Of a stretch of DNA of 55,784 bases, positions 17,317 to 25,647 are shown in pieces. This DNA comes from a bacterium. GTDB lineage: Bacteria; Lindowbacteria; 2-12-FULL-62-27. Made by a program: the position numbers and the translations under genes. Each line of letters opens with the position of its first letter. Within the stretch, counting starts at the first letter, position 1. Under the pieces are notes generated by a model, which had not been told where the DNA came from, did not search any database, and saw only the letters and a program-made list of their open reading frames with translations. The stretch is from contig JACQOF010000029.1 of NCBI GenBank assembly GCA_016202645.1, positions 1-55,784 of the forward strand, read 5' to 3'.

Positions 17317-18192
17317 CTACGGTTTTTTACTGTCCCGGACCCGAACATGGGCCAGCACGGGGAAATGATCTGACGGATACCGGCCATTTTTCGAATCGGC
17401 GATCACGGTGTGAGACAGGATGTCGATGGAGCCGGTCACGAAGATGAAATCGATGGCCCGTTTGGGATCGGCGTTTTTTTTGAACCCGTTGAATGTGCCG
17501 GCCGGACCATCCGGTGGATGTTCGGAGATGTCCTGGCTGTCCCGGAGAAGCGGCGGTGTGTCTCCGTTGGCGGTCAGCGTCCGATAAGGAACAGACGTGC
17601 GATCACAGTTGAAGTCGCCAAGGAGGACAGCCGGCGCCGTCCGGGCAATTTCCCGTATTTTTCGGATCGCGAGGTCCGCGCTGCGCTTTCGGGCGGTTTT
17701 CCCCCGGTTGTCGAAATGGGTATTGAAGAAAAACCAGGCGCTGCCGGACGAACGATCCCGCAACTCCGCCCAGCGAACCAGCCTGGGCTCCTGCGCGTCC
17801 CAGCCGCGGCTTTTGCGGTCGGGTGTTTTTGACAGCCAGAAGGTTCCGCCGCGGAGCAATTCGTATCGGGCGCTCCTGTAGAGAATCGCGTTTTTGACGC
17901 CATAGAACGCGTAGTCCGGCAGGCGTTTCTTCAAGTCGCCGATCTGCCGCTTGTCGGGTTCCTGTAGACCCGCCACGTCGACCGCGTATTTTTTGAAGAT
18001 GTTTGCAACCATTTTTTTTCGATGCGGCCATGCGTTCCGGCCGTCGTTCGGGGTGTTGTAGCGGACATTGAAACTCAGAACACGGCACGCCGGCCCGTTT
18101 TGATCGGCGGCGGAAACGGACCAGGAGGCGGGAAGGACGCACGCGACGGCGATCAGCGCCAGAATGTTGAATGCCCAATACCTGCGCATCAC
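17317..18192 (-). CDS. Exported endonuclease/exonuclease/phosphatase (EEP) family protein
   Basis: 291 residues with a signal peptide (first ~29 residues). The EEP superfamily motifs are in order: LSFNVRYNTPNDGRNAW, the metal-binding Glu in AGLQEP, FNTHFDNRG, VLLGDFNCD with the catalytic Asp-x-Asn, RAIDFIFV, and the terminal SDHFPVLAHV with the Asp-His pair. The family includes nucleases, sphingomyelinases and phosphoinositide phosphatases. The secreted form and short length suggest an extracellular phosphodiesterase, but the substrate cannot be read from sequence. The gene is probably monocistronic. Confidence 0.85.
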   Translation of the reverse strand: MMRRYWAFNILALIAVACVLPASWSVSAADQNGPACRVLSFNVRYNTPNDGRNAWPHRKKMVANIFKKYAVDVAGLQEPDKRQIGDLKKRLPDYAFYGVKNAILYRSARYELLRGGTFWLSKTPDRKSRGWDAQEPRLVRWAELRDRSSGSAWFFFNTHFDNRGKTARKRSADLAIRKIREIARTAPAVLLGDFNCDRTSVPYRTLTANGDTPPLLRDSQDISEHPPDGPAGTFNGFKKNADPKRAIDFIFVTGSIDILSHTVIADSKNGRYPSDHFPVLAHVRVRDSKKP

Positions 18193-18320
18193 GTCTGCGC
18201 CGGGTGGCGGGTTCGTAGAATGGATTTTCCGTGCATGCGCCGCCCTCTCCAGTTCGGTTTAACTCAGCCTGTTAATTCGTTTGTAGCTGATTTGAAGTGG
18301 ATTTTTCAACGGCGCAGGAA

Positions 18321-18326
18321 TATAAT
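18321..18326 (+). promoter_or_regulatory. -10 box upstream of the truncated haemoglobin gene
   Basis: A perfect TATAAT lies 40 bp before the ATG. The best -35 candidate, TTGAAG at 18292-18297, is 23 bp away, which is too far. It forms an inverted repeat with TTCAA at 18305-18309, which might be an operator. Activator dependence is possible. Confidence 0.4.
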
Positions 18327-18366
18327 GCCGGCCGTGTCGGAAACATCATTGTTCAAAGGAGGCGGT

Positions 18367-18879
18367 ATGCTGCGATTGGTTGTGAGTATGGGATTGTTGT
18401 TGAGTGTTGGGTTGAGTCCATTTGCTTTTGCGCAGGAAAACGAAACCGGCGGTACGGTGGAGGCGGCTGCGGAGACGACCCCGGCGCCGGCATTGTATGA
18501 ACGGCTCGGCGGAGTTTATGCGATTGCCGCGGTGGTGGACGATTTCATCGAGCGGCTTCTCGCGAACGATACGCTGAACGCCAACCCGAAAATATCCGAG
18601 GCTCGCGTCAAGGTTCCGAAAGCCGGCCTCAAGTTTCAGGTCACGGCGCTGGTCAGCCAGGTCACCGGCGGGCCGCACACGTACGAGGGCCGGTCGATGA
18701 AGGATGCCCACGCGCATCTCGATATCACCGAATCCGAGTGGTCGGCCATGGCGGCGGACTTCAAAAAAAGTCTCGACGCCTTCAACGTCCCGGAGTCGAT
18801 GCAAAGCGAGTTGTTCGCCATCGTCGAGATGACGAAACCGGACATCGTCAAATCGGAGGGAGAAACATTGGGGAAGTAA
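18367..18879 (+). CDS. Group 1-like truncated haemoglobin with signal peptide
   Basis: 170 residues from an ATG with a strong AAAGGAGG ribosome site. An N-terminal signal peptide (VSMGLLLSVGLSPFAFAQ, cleavage near residue 20) precedes a truncated globin: LYERLGGVYAIAAVVDDFIE (helices A-B), the GGP turn followed by a Tyr, and MKDAHAHLDITESEW, in which the first His is the expected proximal haem ligand. Truncated haemoglobins bind O2 or NO and detoxify NO or scavenge oxygen. Most are cytosolic; export to the periplasm or cell surface is uncommon. It is isolated between a divergent EEP gene and the flagellin. Confidence 0.85.
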   Translation: MLRLVVSMGLLLSVGLSPFAFAQENETGGTVEAAAETTPAPALYERLGGVYAIAAVVDDFIERLLANDTLNANPKISEARVKVPKAGLKFQVTALVSQVTGGPHTYEGRSMKDAHAHLDITESEWSAMAADFKKSLDAFNVPESMQSELFAIVEMTKPDIVKSEGETLGK

Positions 18880-18886
18880 AAGAAAA

Positions 18887-18915
18887 TTGACAGGAGTCCG
18901 TCTATTTTGGACAAT
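18887..18915 (+). promoter_or_regulatory. Candidate promoter of the proteolytic flagellin gene
   Basis: TTGACA (18887-18892), a 17-bp spacer and GACAAT (18910-18915), starting 7 bp after the haemoglobin stop. It gives a leader of roughly 150 nt that contains two Shine-Dalgarno-like stretches (AGGGAGGTGAT at 18958-18968 and AAGGAGG near 19003) and the small ORF at 19019. No sigma-28 or sigma-54 flagellar promoter is evident. Confidence 0.5.
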
Positions 18916-19018
18916 GGGAGCCGACGTATGTAGGGTCCAATGAAACTGCCGCCTACAAAGGGAGGTGATCCGGTCGGCATCAGCATTGGGTGCTGGTGAT
19001 TGTAAGGAGGAATACACG

Positions 19019-19084
19019 ATGGGAATCGCGATTCGGGCATGCCGTCCGTCCGCGCATGGGGAGGGGGGAAGTTTGCATGGCTGA
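19019..19084 (+). CDS. Possible 21-codon leader peptide overlapping the flagellin start
   Basis: An ATG preceded by the best ribosome site of the region (AAGGAGG, 9 nt upstream) opens a 21-codon frame (MGIAIRACRPSAHG..., ending LHG). Its stop, at 19082-19084, lies 5 nt inside the flagellin gene in another frame. Ribosomes finishing here could re-initiate at the flagellin ATG (19077), which also has its own GAGGGGGG site. No homology is recognised; it may also be chance. Confidence 0.3.
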   Translation: MGIAIRACRPSAHGEGGSLHG

Positions 19085-20759
19085 GGGATTCGCTGTGCAT
19101 TTCAACCCTGCTTCTCATTTCGCTCTCCGCCAAGTTTTCCTGAACGAGGCGGGGCTGTCCAAATCGCTGGAACGACTCTCATCCGGCTACCGCGTCAATC
19201 GAGCCTCCGATGACGCCGCCGGGCTTGCCGTATCCGAAAAAATGCGCGGCCAGATTCGGGGGCTTCATCAGGCCAGAAGAAACGTGCAGGACGCATTGAG
19301 TCTGATGGAGACGGCGGATGCGATGTTCACAACGACCTCCGACATCCTGCAGCGCATGCGCGAATTGATGATTCAGTCGGCCAACGGCATCTATTCAGAC
19401 AGCGACCGCGCGCTGATCCAAATCGAAATCGAACAATTAAAGCAGAGCCTGGACGAAAACGCCGGCAAGGCGGAGTTCAACGGCCATATCCTGGGGGCGC
19501 TGGAGCCGGCCAACGAGGCTCAACTTGACAAATTCGACCTCTCCGATGGATTCGACCTCACGGCGAATTACAACGATGACGGCGCGGGCGGACAATTCGA
19601 CGTCAATGCCGACGGCTCGAACGATTTCACGCAGGAGGAATTGGATTCATTCTACAAGCGCGTGATCCAAATCGTGAAAAACGCTCTGCGCGTTGCCTGG
19701 GGCCGCACTGGCCTGAGCAATGACCAGAGCTTCTCCGCGGCGCGGAGCGGCCTCACGATCGTCATTCATGAGAATTCCGCCGCGATGGGGTCGGGCGCCC
19801 TGGCCAACGCCAACGGCAGTACCATCAACATCAACCTCACCTTTTTTGACGACAACCTCAAGGACGAAAAAGCGCCCGTTGATGTGTTCAGCGCGGAGCA
19901 GGTGCTGGCGCATGAATCTACGCACGTTCTGCAATTTCGAAACGGGATGCGGAACGGAGCGTCTCCCGGCTGGCCCCTCGAAGGCGGCGCCGAATGGGGC
20001 GGCAATGCCGGCAACGCGCGCTCCGGCTTCGCCTCCCCCACGCTGGACGGGCTTGAAACACCGCTCGCCGCCGCCGCTTTCACAAGCAACGACTATTCCG
20101 AGTCGTTCCAGGCCCAGCGATATATTGTCGAAACCTATGGCGCCAAAGTCCTCTACGATTTTTACACCAACTTGTCGGATCAGCGAAACGACACGCGCGC
20201 GGAAGTCCAGGGGGCGCTTCTGTCCGCCATTCGGCAAACCGATCTCAGTGTCACGGAGTTTGACAGATTCGAGTTCAATTTCCGGAACTGGTTCAATGAA
20301 ACCGGAACGGAGAAGGCCCTGAGCCAAAGTCCCTACGGGCGGACCGTGCCGGAGGCCATCGTCAACGAAAAATTGAAAATAACAGTGGGCGCCAATTATG
20401 GACAGACCTTCGACGTGAGCACGTATCTGATGACGGTCGGCGCCCTCGATATGGTCGGATATGTGGACGCCGGCACGCAGGCGCGCGCCGAAAGCGGCAT
20501 TGCCGCGCTCGACCGGGCGCTCAATGTCGTGTCGCAGGCGCGCGCCAACCTCGGCGCCACCTTCAACCGGATCGAACGCGCGATGAATTTTCTGGACGTC
20601 GCGGAAGAGAATATGCAGGCATCGGAATCGCGAATTCGGGACACGGACATGGCCGCGGAACTCGTCAGCCTGACGCGTCAGCAGGTCCTCGCGCAGTCTG
20701 CCCAAGCCATGCTGGCCCAGGCCAACCTACAGCCGCAAAGCATCCTGACAATTCTGTGA
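19077..20759 (+). CDS. Proteolytic flagellin (flagellinolysin-like): flagellin with inserted HExxH metallopeptidase
   Basis: 560 residues. The N-terminal D0/D1 region (1-about 130) has SLERLSSGYRVNRASDDAAG and EKMRGQIRGLHQARRNVQD. The C-terminal D1/D0 region (about 480-560) has NRIERAMNFLDVAEENMQAS and RDTDMAAELVSLTRQQVL. Between them, the hypervariable part is a peptidase-like domain with HESTH at 279-283 and a WPLEGGAEW segment (299-307) supplying a candidate third zinc ligand Glu. This matches the known class of flagellins with surface-exposed gluzincin-type protease activity. The start ATG has a GAGGGGGGAAG site. The first 10 residues differ from the usual RINTN pattern. No other flagellar gene is nearby, so it may be an accessory filament subunit. 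Confidence 0.88.
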   Translation: MAEGFAVHFNPASHFALRQVFLNEAGLSKSLERLSSGYRVNRASDDAAGLAVSEKMRGQIRGLHQARRNVQDALSLMETADAMFTTTSDILQRMRELMIQSANGIYSDSDRALIQIEIEQLKQSLDENAGKAEFNGHILGALEPANEAQLDKFDLSDGFDLTANYNDDGAGGQFDVNADGSNDFTQEELDSFYKRVIQIVKNALRVAWGRTGLSNDQSFSAARSGLTIVIHENSAAMGSGALANANGSTININLTFFDDNLKDEKAPVDVFSAEQVLAHESTHVLQFRNGMRNGASPGWPLEGGAEWGGNAGNARSGFASPTLDGLETPLAAAAFTSNDYSESFQAQRYIVETYGAKVLYDFYTNLSDQRNDTRAEVQGALLSAIRQTDLSVTEFDRFEFNFRNWFNETGTEKALSQSPYGRTVPEAIVNEKLKITVGANYGQTFDVSTYLMTVGALDMVGYVDAGTQARAESGIAALDRALNVVSQARANLGATFNRIERAMNFLDVAEENMQASESRIRDTDMAAELVSLTRQQVLAQSAQAMLAQANLQPQSILTIL

Positions 20760-20786
20760 ATTTGGCGAAGAAAAGGGGAAGATCTC

Positions 20787-21947
20787 CTAACCGCAGAGGC
20801 GGCAGCCCCGGTGGGGTTCGTGTAAGTCCACCGGCCGGCCGGTTTCGGCCGATTCGTAAAGCGCGTGGATGAGGCCGAGGGATTTTTTCCCTTCGGCGCC
20901 GTCCACCAGCGGCGCCGCGCGGCCCCGCAGAGTTTCAACGACATTTCGGTAAACGGCGGCGTGGCCGCCAACTTCGCCGGGGTCCGGCGGCCGGTTCCTG
21001 GACATCCCTGTCGGAACCGGCACTAGGCCCTCCATGGCCGGCGGCGCTCCATCGTCACACTCCCAATGGACGACCCGGTCCAGGGCTGTTCCGCCGATTT
21101 CGATGGAGCCGCGGTCGCCCAGAATGGAAATCGATCCTTCCAAATCCGCCGGCCGCGCCGCGGTGGTGGCTTCGATGAGGCCCGCCGCGCCGCTTTCAAA
21201 TTCCAGGATGGCCGCCGCCGTGTCTTCCGCCTCGATTTTCGCGAGACGCGTCGCGATCGCCGCCCGGACGCGGCGGACCGGACCGGCAAGCCAAATCAGC
21301 AAATCCAAGTAGTGGCTGGCGTGATTGGCCAGCACGCCGCCGTCCTGGTTCCACGTGCCGCGCCACGATGCCGCGTCGTAGTAGGACTGCCGGCGGCACC
21401 ATCGGAGCCGCGCCGTCGCCATCAGGATTTTTCCGCAGTGGTTTTCCGACACCGCCCGGCTCAGCCGCGCGATGTGAGAGTAGGTTCGGCATTGCTTGAC
21501 GACAAACAGGTGGACGCCGTTTGCGTCGCAGGCTTGGATGAGTCTGTCCGCGTCCGGGAGTTTCAGGGCCATCGGTTTTTCGACGATGACGTGTTTCTTC
21601 ATACCGGCCGCCTTCACGCCGATTTCCGCGTGGGTTCCGGCCGGCGTCAGGATTGACACCGCCTCCGCCCCGGACAGCGCGAGGGCGGTGTCAAGGTCCG
21701 TGAAGGCCCGCGCGCCGACCGCATCGGCCGCGGCTTGGACGGTCTCCATCCGCCGTCCGACGACCCCGGCGACGGCGCAGTCCGGGTTCTTGTGGATGGC
21801 TTCCACGTGTTTGCGAAAGATTTTTCCGCACCCGACGAGAAGGATTTTCAGCGGACAGGGATGTCCAGTCCCCGGAGCTCCAGACTCAGGAAATCCCAGG
21901 ACGGGATTTCCTTCAATCTGCGAGGGGGGCGGATGAGCGGCTGTCAT
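20787..21947 (-). CDS. Gfo/Idh/MocA-family NAD(P)-dependent oxidoreductase
   Basis: 386 residues. Rossmann motif ILLVGCGKIFRKHVEAI near residue 35, then SILTPAGTHAEI, the family hallmark VIVEKPMAL (catalytic Lys), and a C-terminal beta-sheet domain with GGVLANHASHYLDLLIWLAG carrying the usual His. Members oxidise or isomerise sugars; the closest feel is to UDP-N-acetyl-glucosaminuronate 3-dehydrogenase-like (WbpB) enzymes of surface glycan synthesis, but this is only an impression. The first ~32 residues precede the conserved fold and may not be translated. It ends 27 bp from the convergent flagellin; a role in modifying flagellin glycans is possible but untested. Confidence 0.8.
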   Translation of the reverse strand: MTAAHPPPSQIEGNPVLGFPESGAPGTGHPCPLKILLVGCGKIFRKHVEAIHKNPDCAVAGVVGRRMETVQAAADAVGARAFTDLDTALALSGAEAVSILTPAGTHAEIGVKAAGMKKHVIVEKPMALKLPDADRLIQACDANGVHLFVVKQCRTYSHIARLSRAVSENHCGKILMATARLRWCRRQSYYDAASWRGTWNQDGGVLANHASHYLDLLIWLAGPVRRVRAAIATRLAKIEAEDTAAAILEFESGAAGLIEATTAARPADLEGSISILGDRGSIEIGGTALDRVVHWECDDGAPPAMEGLVPVPTGMSRNRPPDPGEVGGHAAVYRNVVETLRGRAAPLVDGAEGKKSLGLIHALYESAETGRPVDLHEPHRGCRLCG

Positions 21948-22003
21948 GAAGGCGGTTTAGTTCATCTGGTAAATGGCGTCAATCTTTGCTAGAAGTGACC
22001 GAC

Positions 22004-22756
22004 ATGGCGCTGATTGCGTTGGCTACGGATTTCGGTGAAGGCCCCTACGTGGGCCAGATGAAGGCTGTGCTCCTGTCCCACGCGCCTCGTGCGCAAATCG
22101 TCGACCTGTTTCACAGCGTGTCGCCCCAGGCAGTCCTTGAAGGCGCGTTTCTTCTGTCGCGGACGTGGGCTTTTTTCCCGCGCGGCACGGTATTCGTCGC
22201 TGTCGTCGATCCGGGCGTGGGCACGCGGCGAAACATTCTGGCGGTCCGCGCTTGGGGCCGGATTTTTCTCGCGCCGGATAACGGCCTGCTTTCCTTCGTC
22301 CCGCCCCGTGCCGTTCTCGACGTCCATCTGGTCGAAACCCGGTCCCTGTTTCTCCCGACGGTCTCATCCACTTTTCACGGCCGGGATATTTTCGCGCCTG
22401 TCGCGGCCGCCCTCTCACGGGGCACGAACGTCCGGCGCCTTGGGCGGAAAGTCCGCGGCTTTCTTCGAGATGGCCGGCTGTTTCCGGAAAGGTCGGGCGG
22501 CCGCCGAACCGGACGGATTGTCCACATCGACCGTTTTGGAAACGCCGTGACCAACCTCCCGTCTACCGGCGCCGTCCGGGGTCTTTGCATCGGCCGCCGC
22601 AGGTACGGCAACATCGTACGCACATACGCGGAAGCTCCTCTCCGCCGTCCTGTGGTCCTGCGGGGCAGTTTCGGGACGTGGGAGATCGCTCTTCGGAACG
22701 GCAGCGCCGCACGCGCGCACGCGCTCCGGGTGGGCATGCCGGTGAGGGAGGCCTGA
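22004..22756 (+). CDS. SAM hydroxide adenosyltransferase family protein (DUF62)
   Basis: 250 residues from the ATG at 22004; six codons more are open upstream but lack support. The N-domain has ALATDFGEGPYVGQMKAVL with the SAM-contacting Asp, VVDPGVGTRR, APDNGLLSFV and FHGRDIFAPVAA; the C-domain has HIDRFGNAVTNLP. These are diagnostic of the fluorinase-like DUF62 enzymes, which hydrolyse S-adenosylmethionine to adenosine and methionine. It is the first gene of a run through moaC and the bio genes, and its stop shares one base with the next ATG (TGATG). Confidence 0.9.
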   Translation: MALIALATDFGEGPYVGQMKAVLLSHAPRAQIVDLFHSVSPQAVLEGAFLLSRTWAFFPRGTVFVAVVDPGVGTRRNILAVRAWGRIFLAPDNGLLSFVPPRAVLDVHLVETRSLFLPTVSSTFHGRDIFAPVAAALSRGTNVRRLGRKVRGFLRDGRLFPERSGGRRTGRIVHIDRFGNAVTNLPSTGAVRGLCIGRRRYGNIVRTYAEAPLRRPVVLRGSFGTWEIALRNGSAARAHALRVGMPVREA

Positions 22757-25647
22757 TGGGCGAAGCCGCGCGGACCCTCAAGCCCGGCGAGTACCTGTTT
22801 TTGCAGGGCGAGCCGGGTCATGAACTCTATTTTCTGAAGTCCGGCGCTCTGGAGGTGGTGTTGTCGCCCAGCCAGTCCAGCCTGACGCCCGAGGAAGTGA
22901 ACCGGTGCGGACAGGTGATCGAGACCTTTGAACAGCCCGGCCAGCTGATCGGAGAAATTTCCCCGATCCTCCATTGCCCGCGAACGGCGTCCGTTCGGGC
23001 CTCGAAGGAAACGACGCTCATCGTCGCCGACATGAAGGCCGGCGCGATGGACAACGCCATCCGGGCGAATCCCGCTCTCGGCATCAAGATCGCGGAGGAA
23101 CTGGCGCGCCGGATCAGCAAGACCAACGACCGCCTGAAAAAACAGGATTTGAAACTTCTCCGGTTCCTGGAGGAAATCCGAAATGCGATGACGGCCTTCT
23201 GGGACTCCGGCGCGGCCGCTCTCCCGTCCGATTCCCCCGAAATCTCGTCGCACCCGTTTGTCGGCCTTGCCAAATTTTGCCGGACCGTCGCGTCCCTCCC
23301 GGCCGACCTGCCCATCAGCCTTGCCCTGCCCTACGCGCAGGCCGGCGCGTTCTTCGCCTACTTCGGAGGGATCTCCTTTCAGACGCCCAAAACGGAAACT
23401 CATGCGGCGAGCGCCGCGGAGGCGCTGGCCAGGATCCAGGGGAAAAAATACGCGACGGGCGAAGTCCTCTGCACGAGCGGCGAGGAAGCCGGAGAACTTT
23501 TTATTCTGCTTCAAGGCCGGCTGAACGTCGTCGTCGGCCGGCGGATCATCCAGACGATTCAGGGCCGGGGGAGCATCGTCGGCGAGATGGCGTTTCTTTT
23601 GAAGACCCGCCGGACCGCGTCCGTGGTGGCCGTCGAGTCGAGCACGGTGCTGGCCGTCCCCTACGATAAGATGGAACCGCTCTTTAAGCGCGTCCCGCCG
23701 CTCCTCGCCCTCATGCTCAGGGAACTCAGCCTCCGACTTCTCCAGGTCGACACGCTCCTTCAGAAATCGACCTGGCGAAACCTGTTTTTCGCGGAAGTCC
23801 TTCCCGCTTTTTCAAAATCCTTCCGGGAAATTTCCGGAAGCCTGCCGGATTCGGTTGCGGAGGAGGTCAAAGACGCGGCTGGCAAGGCCGCCGCGCTGGT
23901 CGAGGAGGCGGCCGGGACGATGTCGAAAGCCGGATCGCAGGATGGCGGAGTCCTGCCGTTCGGTCTCGATGAACTCGTCGGCGGATCGCGCCTGCCTCCT
24001 CCCGTCAACGCCGAGGAACTCAGCGAAATGCCGCCTTCCGCCGGAAGCCACACGGAACATGCCGACTTCGTTCTCTGCGCCTCGGACGGCCGGATGGTGT
24101 TCGGGCCGCCCGGCACAACCCGCGCGCGGTTCGCGCAATACCTGAACCTCGAAGAGCAGACGCTCGTGCCCGCCCGGCTCGTCGGGAAAGCGGGACAGGC
24201 CGGCGCGTACGCGGAAGTGTGCCTGGATGACGAGGGCACGGAAGCTTCGCGGACGGAACTGGTCAAACGCCTTGGCGCGGCGATCGGGGTGGAGTATTAC
24301 CTGTTGCACAAGGACGCCCGCCGGTGGATCTATCAGTTCGAGGGCGGCGGGACGGGGGCGGTCTCAGCGGAAACAATCCCTCATGCCTCTGCCTACCTCG
24401 AAATGCTCTCCAAATTGGACCGCTCCGGCATGTCCCCGCTCGACCGGGCCCGATCCCGCCGTCTCTACCTGGAGGCGGTTGCGGAAATTCTCGAATCCCA
24501 CTGGAGTTCCCCCGGCCAGTTCACGGAACTTTCGCCGGACGAAATGTACCTGCTCCAGTTCGGCGTGACGCCCGGAAATTCAGGCGACACCCTCAAACTC
24601 GACGCGCCGCCCGGCCGGGTGGTTCTCTCTCTCATGGATTTCGCCAAGCAGGCCATCGTTAAACTGGCCGGCGGCGAGGCCGCGCTCATGGGCGGCCCGG
24701 CGTCCGCCAAGGCAAAACTGCCGGAGGTGGAGAAAAAAATTACGGAATCGGTTGAGGCCCGGAAGAAGGCCTATGAGGAACTTCAGATCCCCTACGAAGA
24801 CAGCCGGGAGACGCCTCTTTTGACGCAGATCGAGAAGATGACCCAGCTCCTGCGGCTCAAGGAAAAAGGTGGCAGCCGGTCGGGCGAATCTCTCCGGGAC
24901 CTCGCGGCGGCGGAAAAGGAAACCGAAAAAATGATGGACGAGCGGAACGGGTTCATTTCGCAGAAACTCAAGGGCGACGCCGGCCGGAAGGCCCTTTCGC
25001 AGATCAAGGGAATCGAGGATCAGATCCGTGATGCCTTGCGGGAAAAGATGGACCTGACAGACATCGTCCAGATGCCGGCGGCCGAGGCGGACGCCCAGAA
25101 GGAAAAAAACGCGGCGTCCCTCCAGCCCATCAACCTCCTGAACGGGTTCCGGGACCTCCTGATCGATTTCTTCGAGCGCATTCGGACCACCCTCCGGCCG
25201 GAAAACTACGACGTCATCCCTGTCTACTCCGAGGGCGTCCGGATGTACACCGGCCGGGACATCGGGATCGCGCTCCAGAAAATATCCGACAAGGACAAAC
25301 TCTTCATGGCCGGCCGAGAGATGCCCCCGATCCTCCGCGTCCCGGGCGCCGGTTATGCCGTCTACGACGCCGACTGGAACGTCTTCATCGTGCCGCTCTT
25401 TCTCATGCTCGACCCCTTTCAGATGATGGCCAACGCCGTCGGGGAATGGCGGTGGAGTTTTATTCCGGAAGTGGACCGGAAAAAATTCCAGAAGGCGCTG
25501 AAGGGCGGCGCCAGCATCAAGATGGAGCAGATGGGGATTTATTTCGGCCGCGAATACCGGATGCATCTGGACGGCAAGGAAATCGAGGAAAACACCGCGA
25601 AGTTTCTCAACGAGACTCTGGCGGCGGCGGCGCCGGCCAAGTCATGA
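22756..25647 (+). CDS. Long protein with two cyclic-nucleotide-binding domains and unknown C-terminal half
   Basis: 963 residues. CNBD 1 (about 8-125) has GEYLFLQGEPGHELYFLKSG and the phosphate-binding cassette GEISPILHCPRTASV; CNBD 2 (about 230-345) has GELFILLQGRLNVVVG and GEMAFLLKTRRTASV. Both keep the Glu and Arg expected to hold a cyclic nucleotide. Residues about 430-700 are soluble and unfamiliar; about 640-790 are predicted coiled coil (Glu/Lys-rich); the last ~150 form a globular, aromatic-rich domain (VPGAGYAVYDADWNVFIVP). There are no membrane helices, kinase or HTH motifs. It overlaps moaC (ATGA). It probably senses cAMP or cGMP in the cytoplasm; the output is unknown. Confidence 0.8.
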   Translation: MGEAARTLKPGEYLFLQGEPGHELYFLKSGALEVVLSPSQSSLTPEEVNRCGQVIETFEQPGQLIGEISPILHCPRTASVRASKETTLIVADMKAGAMDNAIRANPALGIKIAEELARRISKTNDRLKKQDLKLLRFLEEIRNAMTAFWDSGAAALPSDSPEISSHPFVGLAKFCRTVASLPADLPISLALPYAQAGAFFAYFGGISFQTPKTETHAASAAEALARIQGKKYATGEVLCTSGEEAGELFILLQGRLNVVVGRRIIQTIQGRGSIVGEMAFLLKTRRTASVVAVESSTVLAVPYDKMEPLFKRVPPLLALMLRELSLRLLQVDTLLQKSTWRNLFFAEVLPAFSKSFREISGSLPDSVAEEVKDAAGKAAALVEEAAGTMSKAGSQDGGVLPFGLDELVGGSRLPPPVNAEELSEMPPSAGSHTEHADFVLCASDGRMVFGPPGTTRARFAQYLNLEEQTLVPARLVGKAGQAGAYAEVCLDDEGTEASRTELVKRLGAAIGVEYYLLHKDARRWIYQFEGGGTGAVSAETIPHASAYLEMLSKLDRSGMSPLDRARSRRLYLEAVAEILESHWSSPGQFTELSPDEMYLLQFGVTPGNSGDTLKLDAPPGRVVLSLMDFAKQAIVKLAGGEAALMGGPASAKAKLPEVEKKITESVEARKKAYEELQIPYEDSRETPLLTQIEKMTQLLRLKEKGGSRSGESLRDLAAAEKETEKMMDERNGFISQKLKGDAGRKALSQIKGIEDQIRDALREKMDLTDIVQMPAAEADAQKEKNAASLQPINLLNGFRDLLIDFFERIRTTLRPENYDVIPVYSEGVRMYTGRDIGIALQKISDKDKLFMAGREMPPILRVPGAGYAVYDADWNVFIVPLFLMLDPFQMMANAVGEWRWSFIPEVDRKKFQKALKGGASIKMEQMGIYFGREYRMHLDGKEIEENTAKFLNETLAAAAPAKS

